20,365 nucleotides of DNA from Gammaproteobacteria bacterium (GCA_003695085.1 RFIV01000337.1:1-20365); one strand, 5' to 3'; positions 1 to 8,243 are shown, counted from the first letter of the stretch. Program-made: numbers and translations. The notes: generated from the letters alone by a model not told the origin.

Positions 1-161
1 CTCTTGATGTGCCTCACAGACTTCTCTGCCTTTCCACTTACACCCCATATTTAACATAATATATATTATGCGCATTTCTATCTGGTTCTGATCGCTCTAT
101 GAGGTGCCATTCTCTCCAAAAGCTGAAACCTCTCCGTCCGGATGCCCCTCAGCTGCCACGC
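1..161. other. non-coding left edge
   Basis: I can support no gene in these bases. The stretch follows the stop of the minus-strand methyltransferase and is AT-rich around 45-75, which contrasts with the GC-rich coding DNA to the right. It holds a perfect 16-bp palindrome, listed separately. I see no clear T-tract hairpin that would terminate the methyltransferase transcript. It could be the upstream region of a gene lying to the left of the window, but that cannot be decided from here. Confidence 0.5.
55..70. repeat. 16-bp perfect AT-rich palindrome
   Basis: CATAATATATATTATG reads the same on both strands over 16 bases. It lies in a non-coding AT-rich patch. It could be an operator or part of a promoter for a gene to the left of the window. 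An alternating AT run is prone to symmetry by chance, so its function is unproven. Confidence 0.45.
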
Positions 162-1025
162 TCACGTTGCCATTGAGCAACTGTGTTTTTCAGCCTTCAC
201 AATGACACACGGCGGCAAACGGGTCTGGCCGAGATCTTCCAGTGGTTGCCCGTCAAGGTCATGTACGCTAGCACGATCAAAACCCGCATCCAGAAACCAG
301 CCCGCAATCTCGCCCACACTTCGTCCGCGCAGGCCTGCCTTGCTATGGGTAACACGACTTAAAACCCGGGCCGGAATCTGACGACTTCTGCCCAAAGGAT
401 GACTGTCGGAATCCGGCCATACATCTGCAAACAATGTGAGAGATCCATTCTTGAAAAGCCGAGCTTGCCCGGTCAGTAACGTCCGGATTCCTTCGCAATC
501 GAAGTAATTGAGAAGCCCCTCCATGCTCACACACACAGCCTCGCATCCCCGCAGCTTCTTGGCCACGACTTCAAGGCTCTCGGTCCCATGCCAACGCAAT
601 GCATTGCACGCCAGGGACTCTACGCGATCATGCTTGCCCAGAATTTCAAGCCGAGCTCTCATGACGTGCGGCAGGTCACCCTCCATCCACCGCATTGTAG
701 GGTCCGTGAATTCCATGGCCATACGCCGGGCGCGACTTGCAAGGCCACAAGGCAGCTCCAGAAACCCGGCATTCAGGTGCCGATGTGTCTCAGCCCAGCT
801 TCGGGCAAAACGATCCATGCATTGGTGCCTACCCACGAGAAGCTTTTCAAGCGACACGCCGTAAAAAGCCTCCATCATCTGTTCAGCCGGCATCAATCCC
901 CAGCGAACACACCGGCCCAGCCAGGTTGTCGCACCTTTCGGCGTCAGGCCATGGATGGCCCAGACATGGCCCGTGTACAGGCCGGTCAGGCTCACCCAGG
1001 GCGCATTGCGTATCAAGTCCAGCAT
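162..1025 (-). CDS. class I SAM-dependent methyltransferase, leucine carboxyl methyltransferase (LCM/Tcmp)-like
   Basis: Predicted soluble methyltransferase of 287 residues from the ATG at 1025; substrate unknown. A glycine-containing SAM motif I lies at about residues 88-99 (LELPCGLASRAR), corresponding to the VELGxGxDTRA motif of the LCM/polyketide O-methyltransferase family. A second family-like block is SMEGLLNYF at about 167-175, matching the EGLLMYL motif, followed by a helix and the strand SLTLFADVW. The frame stays open upstream to a TTG at 1088, but that start would sit inside the AT-rich region shared with the divergent receptor gene. The ATG at 1025 has a GAGGG about 10 bases upstream, so I prefer it. 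The gene is divergent from the TonB receptor; a shared function is possible but unsupported. The fold is fairly sure, the family assignment moderate. Confidence 0.72.
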   Translation of the reverse strand: MLDLIRNAPWVSLTGLYTGHVWAIHGLTPKGATTWLGRCVRWGLMPAEQMMEAFYGVSLEKLLVGRHQCMDRFARSWAETHRHLNAGFLELPCGLASRARRMAMEFTDPTMRWMEGDLPHVMRARLEILGKHDRVESLACNALRWHGTESLEVVAKKLRGCEAVCVSMEGLLNYFDCEGIRTLLTGQARLFKNGSLTLFADVWPDSDSHPLGRSRQIPARVLSRVTHSKAGLRGRSVGEIAGWFLDAGFDRASVHDLDGQPLEDLGQTRLPPCVIVKAEKHSCSMAT

Positions 1026-1131
1026 TCCCCAAAATCCCTCTATACGTGAGGGCCCGCATGGCGACAACAGCCCATTCAAGCTATACAATAGTTTACATAA
1101 TGCCTAATAATGAAACATAGACGGGTCCGAC
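1026..1131. promoter_or_regulatory. divergent intergenic region between methyltransferase and TonB receptor genes
   Basis: This 106-base gap must hold the promoters of both divergent genes. Bases 1081-1120 are strikingly AT-rich. On the plus strand, TATACA (1082-1087) and AATAAT (1106-1111), 18 bases apart, could be -35 and -10 elements for the receptor cassette. The leader would then be only about 14 bases and has no strong Shine-Dalgarno site. On the minus strand I see only weak matches. The exact hexamers are a guess; the location of promoter activity is a reasonable inference. Confidence 0.35.
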
Positions 1132-3396
1132 ATGACTGCCAACCCGATTTTCACCGCCTCACCCACGACATTCAGATGCGCGCTGGCCAGTGTACTGGCG
1201 CTTTCCGCGATCCCTGCCGTTCGAGCAGATGCACTGGTCGATGACTGGTTGCTCAGTGCAGCAGCCAGTTTTGAAGACACGGATGAATGGTATTTCGGCG
1301 ACATTCCCGCCGTTCTGACCCCGGCACGGCTGCGACAACCCCGATCTGAAGTACCCGCCAGTGTGACTGTCATCACCGCAGAGGACATTCAGCGATACGG
1401 CATCCGGAACCTGCATGATGTGTTCCGGCTGGTCCCCGGTATGACCGTGGGTTATGTCGGCTCCAATGTGCCTTCTGTGTCCTATCACGGCACCAACGCC
1501 AATGAGCAGCGCCGCCTCCAGGTCAGAGTTGATGGGCGATCGGTTTACAATCCCAATCTTGCCAGTGTTGACTGGCTTAACATTCCGGTGGCACTGGAGG
1601 ACATCGCCCGAATCGAAGTCACCCGCGGCCCGAATACCGCCGCCTACGGTGCCAATTCGTTTCTCGGCGTGATCAATATAATTACACATCACCCCTCCGA
1701 TAGTGACGGCGCCCGACTGGTCTGGAAGGAAGGTGATATTGGTGAACGGAAACGATATGCCCGTTGGGGAGATGCGAGCAACCGGGTTCAATATCGTGTA
1801 TCCGTGCACGACAAGAACGAAGAGGGTTTCGATTTCAGGCGAGATGGCACAACCCCTTTCAACGATGCCTATGATCTTCAGGGCGCAAACCTGTCGATCT
1901 ACGTCCCCGGATCTGCTACTCAGCGCTGGTACCTGGATGCCGGATTCCTGAACGGAGACCAGAATGTCCAGCGTGACGAGGGCGATGGGCAAGTGACCGA
2001 TCCGAATATTCGAGCCCGTGACAACTATGTCTCCGCGCGGTATGAAGCAGACCTCTCACCTACACATACCGTTCAGATTCTCGCCTACACACAGAAACGA
2101 AACCGGGAGCAACCGTTTCGTGCGTGCGTCCATCCCGTCATCTTCAGCGATACGCTGAGCCAGCTTTACGCCTCCAATCAGCAGTATGGCAGTATCCTTG
2201 TACGGGCTGATGCCACTTTTCTTGGTAATCTGGCTGCAACCATTTCAGGTGGTGGCTCGCCCGGCATTGGTACCGCTGCTGAAGACATGCTGGCCCTGCA
2301 AGTCATTAATGAGATGGTGAGCCCACCGGTTCCTGAAGTCTGCGGCAATACCACGCTGTCCATTCGTGAGCGACGAAATGAATTTGAAGTTCAGTCCACC
2401 TGGACGCCCAATCCTCAGTGGCGCCTGGTCTCGGGACTCAGCTATCGCAAGGATACCTTCTACAGCGACACCTACTTTGGTGGGGCCGGCGGTAACGAGG
2501 TGATCTCTGCATTTTTCAGCCAGGAATATCGTCCGACGCGGGACTGGCTGATCCATTTTGGCGGCATGGCTGAAGACGACCAATCGAACGGATTCAATTT
2601 TTCACCTCGCGCCGCCCTGCACTACCGGATTGGCCCCTACTCCACGTTGAGAGCCGTGATTTCTCACGCCATTCGAACGCCGGACACCTACGAGCAGTCG
2701 GCGTCCTGGTCTTTTCGGGTGACCGACCTGGATCCTCCGCTTAATGGCGCGTCGGAAGCCCGTACCTTTCTGGTCCGCTCACCTGGTGGTCTGGATAATG
2801 AACAGATTGTCGCGCGTGAAATCGGGTACTACCTCAACCTGCCACACAAGGGTATCGAGCTCGATGTAAAGGTGTTCCGGGACAACCTGTGGGATCTGAT
2901 CAGTGCGCCGCTGTCCTATTTTTCGTTCGAGCCTGAAAACAATCTCTCTCTTGAGCAGACCGGTGTAGAAGTCGAAAGCACATGGCGGGCAAACCGGTTC
3001 GATACATTGCGGCTGACATACGCGTACCTGGATCAGGATGAAGAGTACACCGGGCAGAAAGTCTTCCTGCCAAATTATACCGGCTTCCCCGTTGAGCGCC
3101 TGTTCGCCATCGAGAGCCGGCTGACAGCCCAGCATAGTGGCAGCCTGGGTTGGACACGAACATGGTCCGACCGCCTGGACACGACACTGGTCTACTACCT
3201 CGCCGAAACCATTGGCGTTCAGGATTATCGCCGCGGTGACGTGATCGTCAGCTGGAAGCAACCGCTTTCCGGCGGCAGCAGTGTGGCCGTCAGCGGCAAA
3301 ATAGAGCACTATTTGTCAGGCGATACTATCATGTACAGGGACAATCGCTACAAGGACACCACCCATTACTTTGTGGGAGTTGCACTGGATTGGTAA
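1132..3396 (+). CDS. TonB-dependent outer-membrane receptor
   Basis: Outer-membrane gated channel that takes up or senses an unknown ligand using TonB-ExbB-ExbD energy; 754 residues, typical for the family. Residues 1-32 form a signal peptide ending near VRADA. A TonB-box-like stretch IPAVLTPARL follows at about 58-67. The plug domain spans roughly 70-190, with the family hallmarks PASVTVITAEDIQRYG, LQVRVDGRSVYNP and IEVTRGPNTAAYGANSFLGVINI. The rest is a beta barrel ending in the aromatic residue Trp754, as barrel-assembly signals do. Cys332 and Cys404 may form a disulfide in an extracellular loop. The gene leads a tight cassette: its last 7 bases overlap the binding-protein gene, which is followed by a hybrid kinase. 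No siderophore or cobalamin genes are nearby, so ligand assignment by context is not possible. Confidence 0.93.
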   Translation: MTANPIFTASPTTFRCALASVLALSAIPAVRADALVDDWLLSAAASFEDTDEWYFGDIPAVLTPARLRQPRSEVPASVTVITAEDIQRYGIRNLHDVFRLVPGMTVGYVGSNVPSVSYHGTNANEQRRLQVRVDGRSVYNPNLASVDWLNIPVALEDIARIEVTRGPNTAAYGANSFLGVINIITHHPSDSDGARLVWKEGDIGERKRYARWGDASNRVQYRVSVHDKNEEGFDFRRDGTTPFNDAYDLQGANLSIYVPGSATQRWYLDAGFLNGDQNVQRDEGDGQVTDPNIRARDNYVSARYEADLSPTHTVQILAYTQKRNREQPFRACVHPVIFSDTLSQLYASNQQYGSILVRADATFLGNLAATISGGGSPGIGTAAEDMLALQVINEMVSPPVPEVCGNTTLSIRERRNEFEVQSTWTPNPQWRLVSGLSYRKDTFYSDTYFGGAGGNEVISAFFSQEYRPTRDWLIHFGGMAEDDQSNGFNFSPRAALHYRIGPYSTLRAVISHAIRTPDTYEQSASWSFRVTDLDPPLNGASEARTFLVRSPGGLDNEQIVAREIGYYLNLPHKGIELDVKVFRDNLWDLISAPLSYFSFEPENNLSLEQTGVEVESTWRANRFDTLRLTYAYLDQDEEYTGQKVFLPNYTGFPVERLFAIESRLTAQHSGSLGWTRTWSDRLDTTLVYYLAETIGVQDYRRGDVIVSWKQPLSGGSSVAVSGKIEHYLSGDTIMYRDNRYKDTTHYFVGVALDW

Positions 3397-4301
3397 AACA
3401 GATTGGCCGCGCCCTTCTGCTGGTCGGTTGGCTTACAGCCCTCGCCAGCCCTGCTCTCAGCCGCGAAACTGTGTTGCTGGTGGCGCCCCCTTTTTCACCG
3501 GTTTCCCATGAGCTGAGACAGTTTCTCGCCGAGCTGGGCGGTGCGCGGTACGATTTTGTCCTCGTCAATCAGGACGAGGTACTGTCCCTCGAAAGCCAGC
3601 CGGACATGCTCAAGGGGGCCCGGGTGATCACGCTGGGCGTGGAGGCACTGCAGGCGGCCGCAACGCGTCTTGAGGATGCGCCGGTACTGGCCATGTTCAT
3701 CCGGCAGGATCAATACCGCGAACAAAGCAAAGCATTCAGCCTGTCCTCCCGGCAGTACAGTGCCATCTATCTGGAGTCCCCTCCCAGACGCCAGCTGAAC
3801 CTGATATCCATCCTGATGCCTCAGGCACGGTCGGTCGCCATGCTGAACAGCATGAATGCGAAAACGGAACCCCCGGAAGGTCCACTCAAGGTCAACAGCT
3901 ACCTGGTTTCCGATGCTGAAGCGCTCCCCAGGCTGCTGGTCCGTGCCCTGAGGCAAAACGATGCACTGCTGGCCACCGCCGATCCGTCCCTGTACAACCG
4001 GCAGCAGACAAAGCTTATCCTGCTCTCGGCCTATCGACTCAACCGGCCCGTATTTGGCCCCTCACTGGCTTTTGTGCGTGCGGGAAGTCTGGCGACCACG
4101 TTTTCCAGTATCGGAGATTTTTCCAGAGAGGTCATAGAAGCGCTGGAATTTCATGACCAACATGGATACTGGCCCAAGGCTGGCTATTCCCGTTACTTTT
4201 CAGTGGCTGTCAACCGTCGGGTCGCACGCTCGATGTCTCTGAACCCGCCTGATGACGAGGTGCTTCGCCACGAGCTCGAGCGCATGGAGAGCCAGCCATG
4301 A
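3390..4301 (+). CDS. periplasmic ABC_sub_bind-type substrate-binding protein
   Basis: Predicted exported binding protein of 303 residues with a signal peptide at about 1-24 (a hydrophobic LLLVGWLTALASPALS, then a likely cut after ALS). The remainder resembles the ABC_sub_bind (PF04392) family of two-lobed periplasmic proteins: ITLGVEAL in lobe one, a central LESPPRRQLNLISILMPQARSVAML segment, then LLATADPSLYN and RPVFGPSLAFVRAGSLATTFSSIGDFSREV. No ABC permease or ATPase gene is adjacent. The next gene is a membrane kinase, so a ligand-presenting role, as with LuxP and LuxQ, is more likely than transport; that is inference. Start: TTG at 3390, inside the end of the receptor gene, with GGGAG at 3375-3379 about 10 bases upstream; I see no ATG nearby that would serve. 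The stop overlaps the kinase start as ATGA. Confidence 0.72.
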   Translation: MVKQIGRALLLVGWLTALASPALSRETVLLVAPPFSPVSHELRQFLAELGGARYDFVLVNQDEVLSLESQPDMLKGARVITLGVEALQAAATRLEDAPVLAMFIRQDQYREQSKAFSLSSRQYSAIYLESPPRRQLNLISILMPQARSVAMLNSMNAKTEPPEGPLKVNSYLVSDAEALPRLLVRALRQNDALLATADPSLYNRQQTKLILLSAYRLNRPVFGPSLAFVRAGSLATTFSSIGDFSREVIEALEFHDQHGYWPKAGYSRYFSVAVNRRVARSMSLNPPDDEVLRHELERMESQP

Positions 4302-6259
4302 GTTTTTTGCGTTCGCCTTCCATTCAGGCACGTGCACTGACGCTGGGTTTATTGCCTTCTGGCCTGTTGCTGGTGGCCCTGCTCTATTTCTTCACCACTG
4401 TGCGACTGCAGGATGCTCAGCAAGATCTTCTGAGCAAAGGCGAGTTGCTGGCCGCCCAATTGGCGACTGCAGCCGAATATGATGTCCTGACGGGCAACAG
4501 TGAGGCACTTCAACGCCTGCTGAGCCGAACTGATCGCTATGACTGGGTTGTATCGGCTGAAATTTTGAATGAAAGCGGCCAAACCCTGGCACGCAGCGGC
4601 AGGGTTGCCTCGCCCGACCCGGCCGATCTCGAAGTGGTAACGCCGATTTATCAGGCCGAGGTCAGTCTCCAGTCAGACCCGTTCACGGACTTTTCGGGGC
4701 TGTCTGGCGGGACTGAACCGGCATTGGCTGATAATCGCCTTGTCGGTGAAATACGGTTGACTCTTGGCGCCCACACGCTGGCTGAAAAGCGCAGCCGGAT
4801 CATCTATAGCGGTCTTTCAATTGCCCTGGTCATGCTGTTGATTGCGCTGATCCTGGTCAGAGCCCTGGTCAACAGCATCGCCGTACCTCTGGAGTCAGTC
4901 TATTCAGCGCTGCTCAACCTGGAGTCGGGGCGGTACGGCAGCACCATTGACGAACGACAGACAACAGGGCAACTGGAAGACCTTGTTCGCGCCACGAACA
5001 CCCTTTCGCAAACGCTCGCGTCCAAGGATCAGGCGCTCACCCGACAACTGCGGGAGTTGCAGTCGGCCCGTGAGCGGGCAGAACGCGCCAGTGCCGCCAA
5101 GGGTGAATTCCTTACATTGATGAGCCACGAGCTGAAAACGCCACTTAACGGTGTGATTGGAATGCTGGAGCTGTTGTCCGAGACTTCACTGGATGACACG
5201 CAAAAGGACTATATCCGCACGGCCATTCAGTCGGCAGAGCATCTGCTCATCCAAATCAATGAGCTACTGAACATTTCTCTGATGGATCGTGGCAAGATCA
5301 GCCTGGACACCGTACCGACTCAAGTTACCGCCGTTGTAGAAGAGGTGGCGCGCGCCTATCAGGCCTCTGCACAGGAAAAAGGATTGGAGATGGTGATCAG
5401 CCATGCGCCCGGGCCGGATTCCACACGGGTATTGGCCGACCCCGTACGCTTGCGCCAGCTCACCGGCAGCCTGCTGGCGTACGCAGTAAAATCTACAAGT
5501 TCGGGCGCGATCAGGATACGCACGCAAAGTCTCACCCAATCGGCCCAGAGGATTACTTTTGTGCTTGAGGTGCAGGATGGCAGCCCGGTGTTATCCGAAG
5601 CATTTCTGGATACGTGGAGCCACTCTTCCAGAGATACGGCTTTTCTTCTCGAGGCGCTTTCGTCCGGTAGCGTAAGCATCAGTCTGGTCCTCGTGGCTGG
5701 ACTGGCTTATCTCATGAAGGGGCGTTTGGACATGCTGGCTGCGCCTGACGGGAGCGGCATGATTTATCAAGTGGTTCTGCCGCTTCAACTTGCCGCACCC
5801 TGTGCTGCAAGTCCGGCGGGGTCATCAGACCATACCCCCCGATTCAAGGGGCGGGTGCTGGTGGTCGAAGATAATCTGGTCAATCAGAAAGTCACACTCG
5901 GCATCCTCAAAAAGCTCGGCGTAGAGACCCGGGCCTGTTATGACGGTCAGGAAGCGTTGGATCTTTGCAACAAGGAGCCGTTTGACCTCATTCTCATGGA
6001 TTGCCAGATGCCGGTCATGGATGGGTTTCAGGCAACGCGTGAAATTCGTCTGAGCGAGAGCCGAAGCAAATCCAGGCACACCCCCATCGTCGCCTTGACT
6101 GCCAATGCGATAGAAGGCGCGGAAGAAGCCTGCCTGGAGGCAGGCATGGATGATTTCATTGAAAAACCGGTGCGCACGGAGCAGCTGGCAGCTGTTTTGT
6201 CCAAATGGCTCGCGTTCAGCGCTCCGTCTGACGAAGACGAAAAAGCCTCGGCCGGCTAG
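4298..6259 (+). CDS. hybrid sensor histidine kinase with degenerate ATP-binding domain
   Basis: Inner-membrane hybrid two-component protein of 653 residues. Order: TM1 about 11-33; periplasmic sensor 34-167; TM2 168-190; HAMP about 187-243; coiled coil 243-268; HisKA with phospho-acceptor His277 (MSHELKTPLNG); HATPase-like region about 340-498; receiver (REC) domain about 518-640. The receiver looks complete: acidic pocket VVEDN, phospho-Asp in LILMDCQMPVMDG (D568), T601 in ALTAN and the lysine in EKPV. The HATPase region is degenerate. The N box reads SLLAYAVKST where NLLGNAxKFT is usual, G1 reads QDGSPVL where DTGxGI is usual, and the three glycines of G2 (GTGLGL) are all serine (SVSISL, 458-463). 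Intrinsic ATP-dependent autophosphorylation therefore looks unlikely. The gene overlaps the binding-protein gene by 4 bases (ATGA), so they should be translationally coupled. No response regulator gene is nearby. Confidence 0.88.
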   Translation: MSFLRSPSIQARALTLGLLPSGLLLVALLYFFTTVRLQDAQQDLLSKGELLAAQLATAAEYDVLTGNSEALQRLLSRTDRYDWVVSAEILNESGQTLARSGRVASPDPADLEVVTPIYQAEVSLQSDPFTDFSGLSGGTEPALADNRLVGEIRLTLGAHTLAEKRSRIIYSGLSIALVMLLIALILVRALVNSIAVPLESVYSALLNLESGRYGSTIDERQTTGQLEDLVRATNTLSQTLASKDQALTRQLRELQSARERAERASAAKGEFLTLMSHELKTPLNGVIGMLELLSETSLDDTQKDYIRTAIQSAEHLLIQINELLNISLMDRGKISLDTVPTQVTAVVEEVARAYQASAQEKGLEMVISHAPGPDSTRVLADPVRLRQLTGSLLAYAVKSTSSGAIRIRTQSLTQSAQRITFVLEVQDGSPVLSEAFLDTWSHSSRDTAFLLEALSSGSVSISLVLVAGLAYLMKGRLDMLAAPDGSGMIYQVVLPLQLAAPCAASPAGSSDHTPRFKGRVLVVEDNLVNQKVTLGILKKLGVETRACYDGQEALDLCNKEPFDLILMDCQMPVMDGFQATREIRLSESRSKSRHTPIVALTANAIEGAEEACLEAGMDDFIEKPVRTEQLAAVLSKWLAFSAPSDEDEKASAG

Positions 6260-6268
6260 CTCACCGGC
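6251..6268 (-). terminator. possible weak hairpin over the convergent stop codons
   Basis: GCCGG (6251-6255) and CCGGC (6264-6268) can pair around an 8-base loop that contains the stop codons of both the kinase and gorA. Reading on the minus strand, a run of five T (6244-6240) follows six bases after the stem, so this could be a weak terminator for gorA. No T-tract follows in the plus direction. The short stem and the gap before the T-run keep confidence low. Confidence 0.3.
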
Positions 6269-7608
6269 TCGCGCAGGGTAACGAACTCTTCTGCGCTACT
6301 CGGGTGAATGCCGATGGTACGATCAAAGTCCGCCTTCGTCGCCCCGGCTGTCATGGCAATCGTGATCCCCTGAATCACGTCCGCGGCTTCATCGCCGACC
6401 ATGTGAGCTCCGAGAACCTTGTCGGTTGTGCGGTCAACAATCAGCTTGACCAGCGTCCGCTCCTCCAGGCCGCTCAATGTATGCTTCAGAGGTTTGAACG
6501 TTGCCCGGTAGATATCAATGTCGTACCCCTGCTCTCGGGCTTCGGGTTCCGTCAGCCCCACTGTGCCAATCGCCGGTTGCGTAAATACAGCCGTAGGAAT
6601 CAGCTGGTAAGGGACCGCTCGTGGTTGCCCGCCAAACAAGCGGTGGGCCACATACATACCTTCTGCGAGGGCCACAGGTGTCAGCTGCACACGATCAATC
6701 ACATCGCCTACCGCATAAATGTGGGGCTGAGAGGTGGCATAATGCTCATTTACATGAATTTCTCCACGCTTGCCGGTGTCTACCCCTACCGCTTCAAGAT
6801 TGAGGCGATCCGTATGCGGACGACGTCCGGTTGCGCAGAAGACTTCGTCGACCTGAAGCACCTCACCCGATTGCAAGGTGACGTGGTGCTGCCCTGAATC
6901 CGCTCTGACGACATTTGAAATGTCATCCTCCAACTTAAGCACAACACCCTTTTCTGCCAGCTGTTTCTGCACCAGGGCACTGACGTCCGGATCAAACCGT
7001 TTCAGAACCTGGGGGCCCCTGTAGACCAGAGTCGTCTGTATACCCAGGCCAGCCAGGATGCCTGCGAATTCAACGGCAATATACCCTCCCCCCCAAATCA
7101 CGGCGCTATCGGGCTTGCGTTCGAGTTCAAACAGCCTGTCTGAGCTTTGCAGGTATTCTTTGCCGGGGATATCCGGAAACACGGGCGTACTTCCGGTGGC
7201 AATGAGGATATACCGGGCAGAGAGGACTTTTCCATCGACTTCAAGTGCATGAGGGTCCTCAAAGCGCGCATACCCCTGGTAGCACTCAACGCCACTGTTC
7301 TCCAACAGCCGGCTGTAGATGCCATTCAATCGGCTGATTTCAGCATCCTTTCGCTGCTTGAGAAGCGACCATTCATGTGAGACATCACTGACGGACCACC
7401 CAAAGCCTTCAGCTTCCCGAAAGGACTGGGCATAGTGTGAACCGTAGACGTACAGTTTCTTTGGTACACAGCCGACGTTGACACAGGTGCCGCCCCAGAA
7501 GCGGCCTTCAACAATTGCCACGCGGGCACCCAGAGAGGCGGCAACACGCGCCGCCCGGACCCCGCCGGAGCCCCCACCTACTACAAGCAAGTCGTAATCG
7601 AACTTCAT
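6256..7608 (-). CDS. gorA: glutathione-disulfide reductase
   Basis: Cytoplasmic FAD flavoprotein, 450 residues (the usual bacterial length), that reduces oxidised glutathione with NADPH. An N-terminal FAD-binding motif VVGGGSGGVRAARVAA lies at about 9-24. The redox disulfide is Cys42-Cys47 within GGTCVNVGCVPKKLYVYG. The NADPH-binding Rossmann motif GGGYIAVEFAG begins at 173, and Arg197 and Arg204 sit where glutathione reductases bind the NADPH 2'-phosphate. The second FAD block is IYAVGDV. The C-terminal dimer-interface catalytic pair is His435/Glu440 in IGIHPSSAEEF. The ATG start overlaps the stop of the upstream GNAT gene as ATGA, so the two are probably co-translated. Its TAG stop overlaps that of the convergent kinase inside one CTAG. 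Assignment is firm. Confidence 0.95.
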   Translation of the reverse strand: MKFDYDLLVVGGGSGGVRAARVAASLGARVAIVEGRFWGGTCVNVGCVPKKLYVYGSHYAQSFREAEGFGWSVSDVSHEWSLLKQRKDAEISRLNGIYSRLLENSGVECYQGYARFEDPHALEVDGKVLSARYILIATGSTPVFPDIPGKEYLQSSDRLFELERKPDSAVIWGGGYIAVEFAGILAGLGIQTTLVYRGPQVLKRFDPDVSALVQKQLAEKGVVLKLEDDISNVVRADSGQHHVTLQSGEVLQVDEVFCATGRRPHTDRLNLEAVGVDTGKRGEIHVNEHYATSQPHIYAVGDVIDRVQLTPVALAEGMYVAHRLFGGQPRAVPYQLIPTAVFTQPAIGTVGLTEPEAREQGYDIDIYRATFKPLKHTLSGLEERTLVKLIVDRTTDKVLGAHMVGDEAADVIQGITIAMTAGATKADFDRTIGIHPSSAEEFVTLREPVS

Positions 7609-8243
7609 TCAGATACCATGCTCTTGAACAGAACCACTTCTTTGACGGGGCCAAGCTCAATCTCCCCGCAGGGCTTGTAACCCAAAGACGTGTAAAAACG
7701 AATGTAGCGCGAGTTGCCGGTATCCAGGGCAATACCCGAAGACACCGGGCTCTCCCGGCAGATCTGCTCCACAGCTTCCATCAAGGTACGCCCCAGCCCA
7801 TGACGCTGGTAGGCCGGGTCTACACCAATGAAGGGCAGGTAATGGCACATTCCTTCTGGCAAAAGCTTGAGAATCTGCTCGTGATAATCCATGTAGCGAC
7901 GCGTGCACGCGAGGCCTGCTGTCAGTATCATGCGGATGCGCCAGTTGAACTGCTGGCTCAAACCTGACCGGGCGTCTTCAGTAGAAATAAACGCAACGGC
8001 TGCCAGTTTTCCGTCAACCAGTACCCCAAGCGCATCCTGGCCGGAGGCGAAATGCAGTTCCAGACCTTCCCTCAGTGTGGCACGAATTCGCTGTTCGTAA
8101 CCGGGCCGGTGACGATCAAACAGGAACTGAAAGGTGGGCTCATCCCGATAGGCGTGAAAAAGAATGGTCTTGGCTTCGACCAATGCGGATTTGTCCAGTC
8201 GAACGAGCTGGGTTTCATGCTGAGTTTCAGTGGCGGTAGGCAT
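7605..8243 (-). CDS. GNAT family N-acetyltransferase
   Basis: Cytoplasmic acetyl-CoA-dependent N-acetyltransferase of 212 residues; substrate unknown. The acetyl-CoA pyrophosphate-binding motif A is FIGVDPAYQRHGLGRTLMEA at about residues 139-158 (the Q/RxxGxG/A signature). The closing block is YIRFYTSLGYKP near 182-193. The N-terminal half (FHAYRDEPTFQFLF) is of the type seen in GNATs annotated only as uncharacterised. The ATG has AAGGA about 8 bases upstream. The gene starts 35 bases after gspM with no terminator visible between them and overlaps gorA by 4 bases. It may be the penultimate gene of the long gspE-gorA transcript or have its own unseen promoter. A link to glutathione metabolism is only suggested by the overlap. 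Confidence 0.82.
   Translation of the reverse strand: MPTATETQHETQLVRLDKSALVEAKTILFHAYRDEPTFQFLFDRHRPGYEQRIRATLREGLELHFASGQDALGVLVDGKLAAVAFISTEDARSGLSQQFNWRIRMILTAGLACTRRYMDYHEQILKLLPEGMCHYLPFIGVDPAYQRHGLGRTLMEAVEQICRESPVSSGIALDTGNSRYIRFYTSLGYKPCGEIELGPVKEVVLFKSMVSE

Noticed and set aside
1159..1992. 277-residue minus-strand open frame antisense to the TonB receptor plug
   Set aside because: The plus-strand plug motifs are unmistakable; the antisense product has no plausible start signal or domain.
3390..4301. binding protein as part of a classical ABC importer
   Set aside because: No permease or ATPase gene is adjacent; the gene is coupled by overlap to a membrane kinase instead. An importer encoded elsewhere cannot be excluded.
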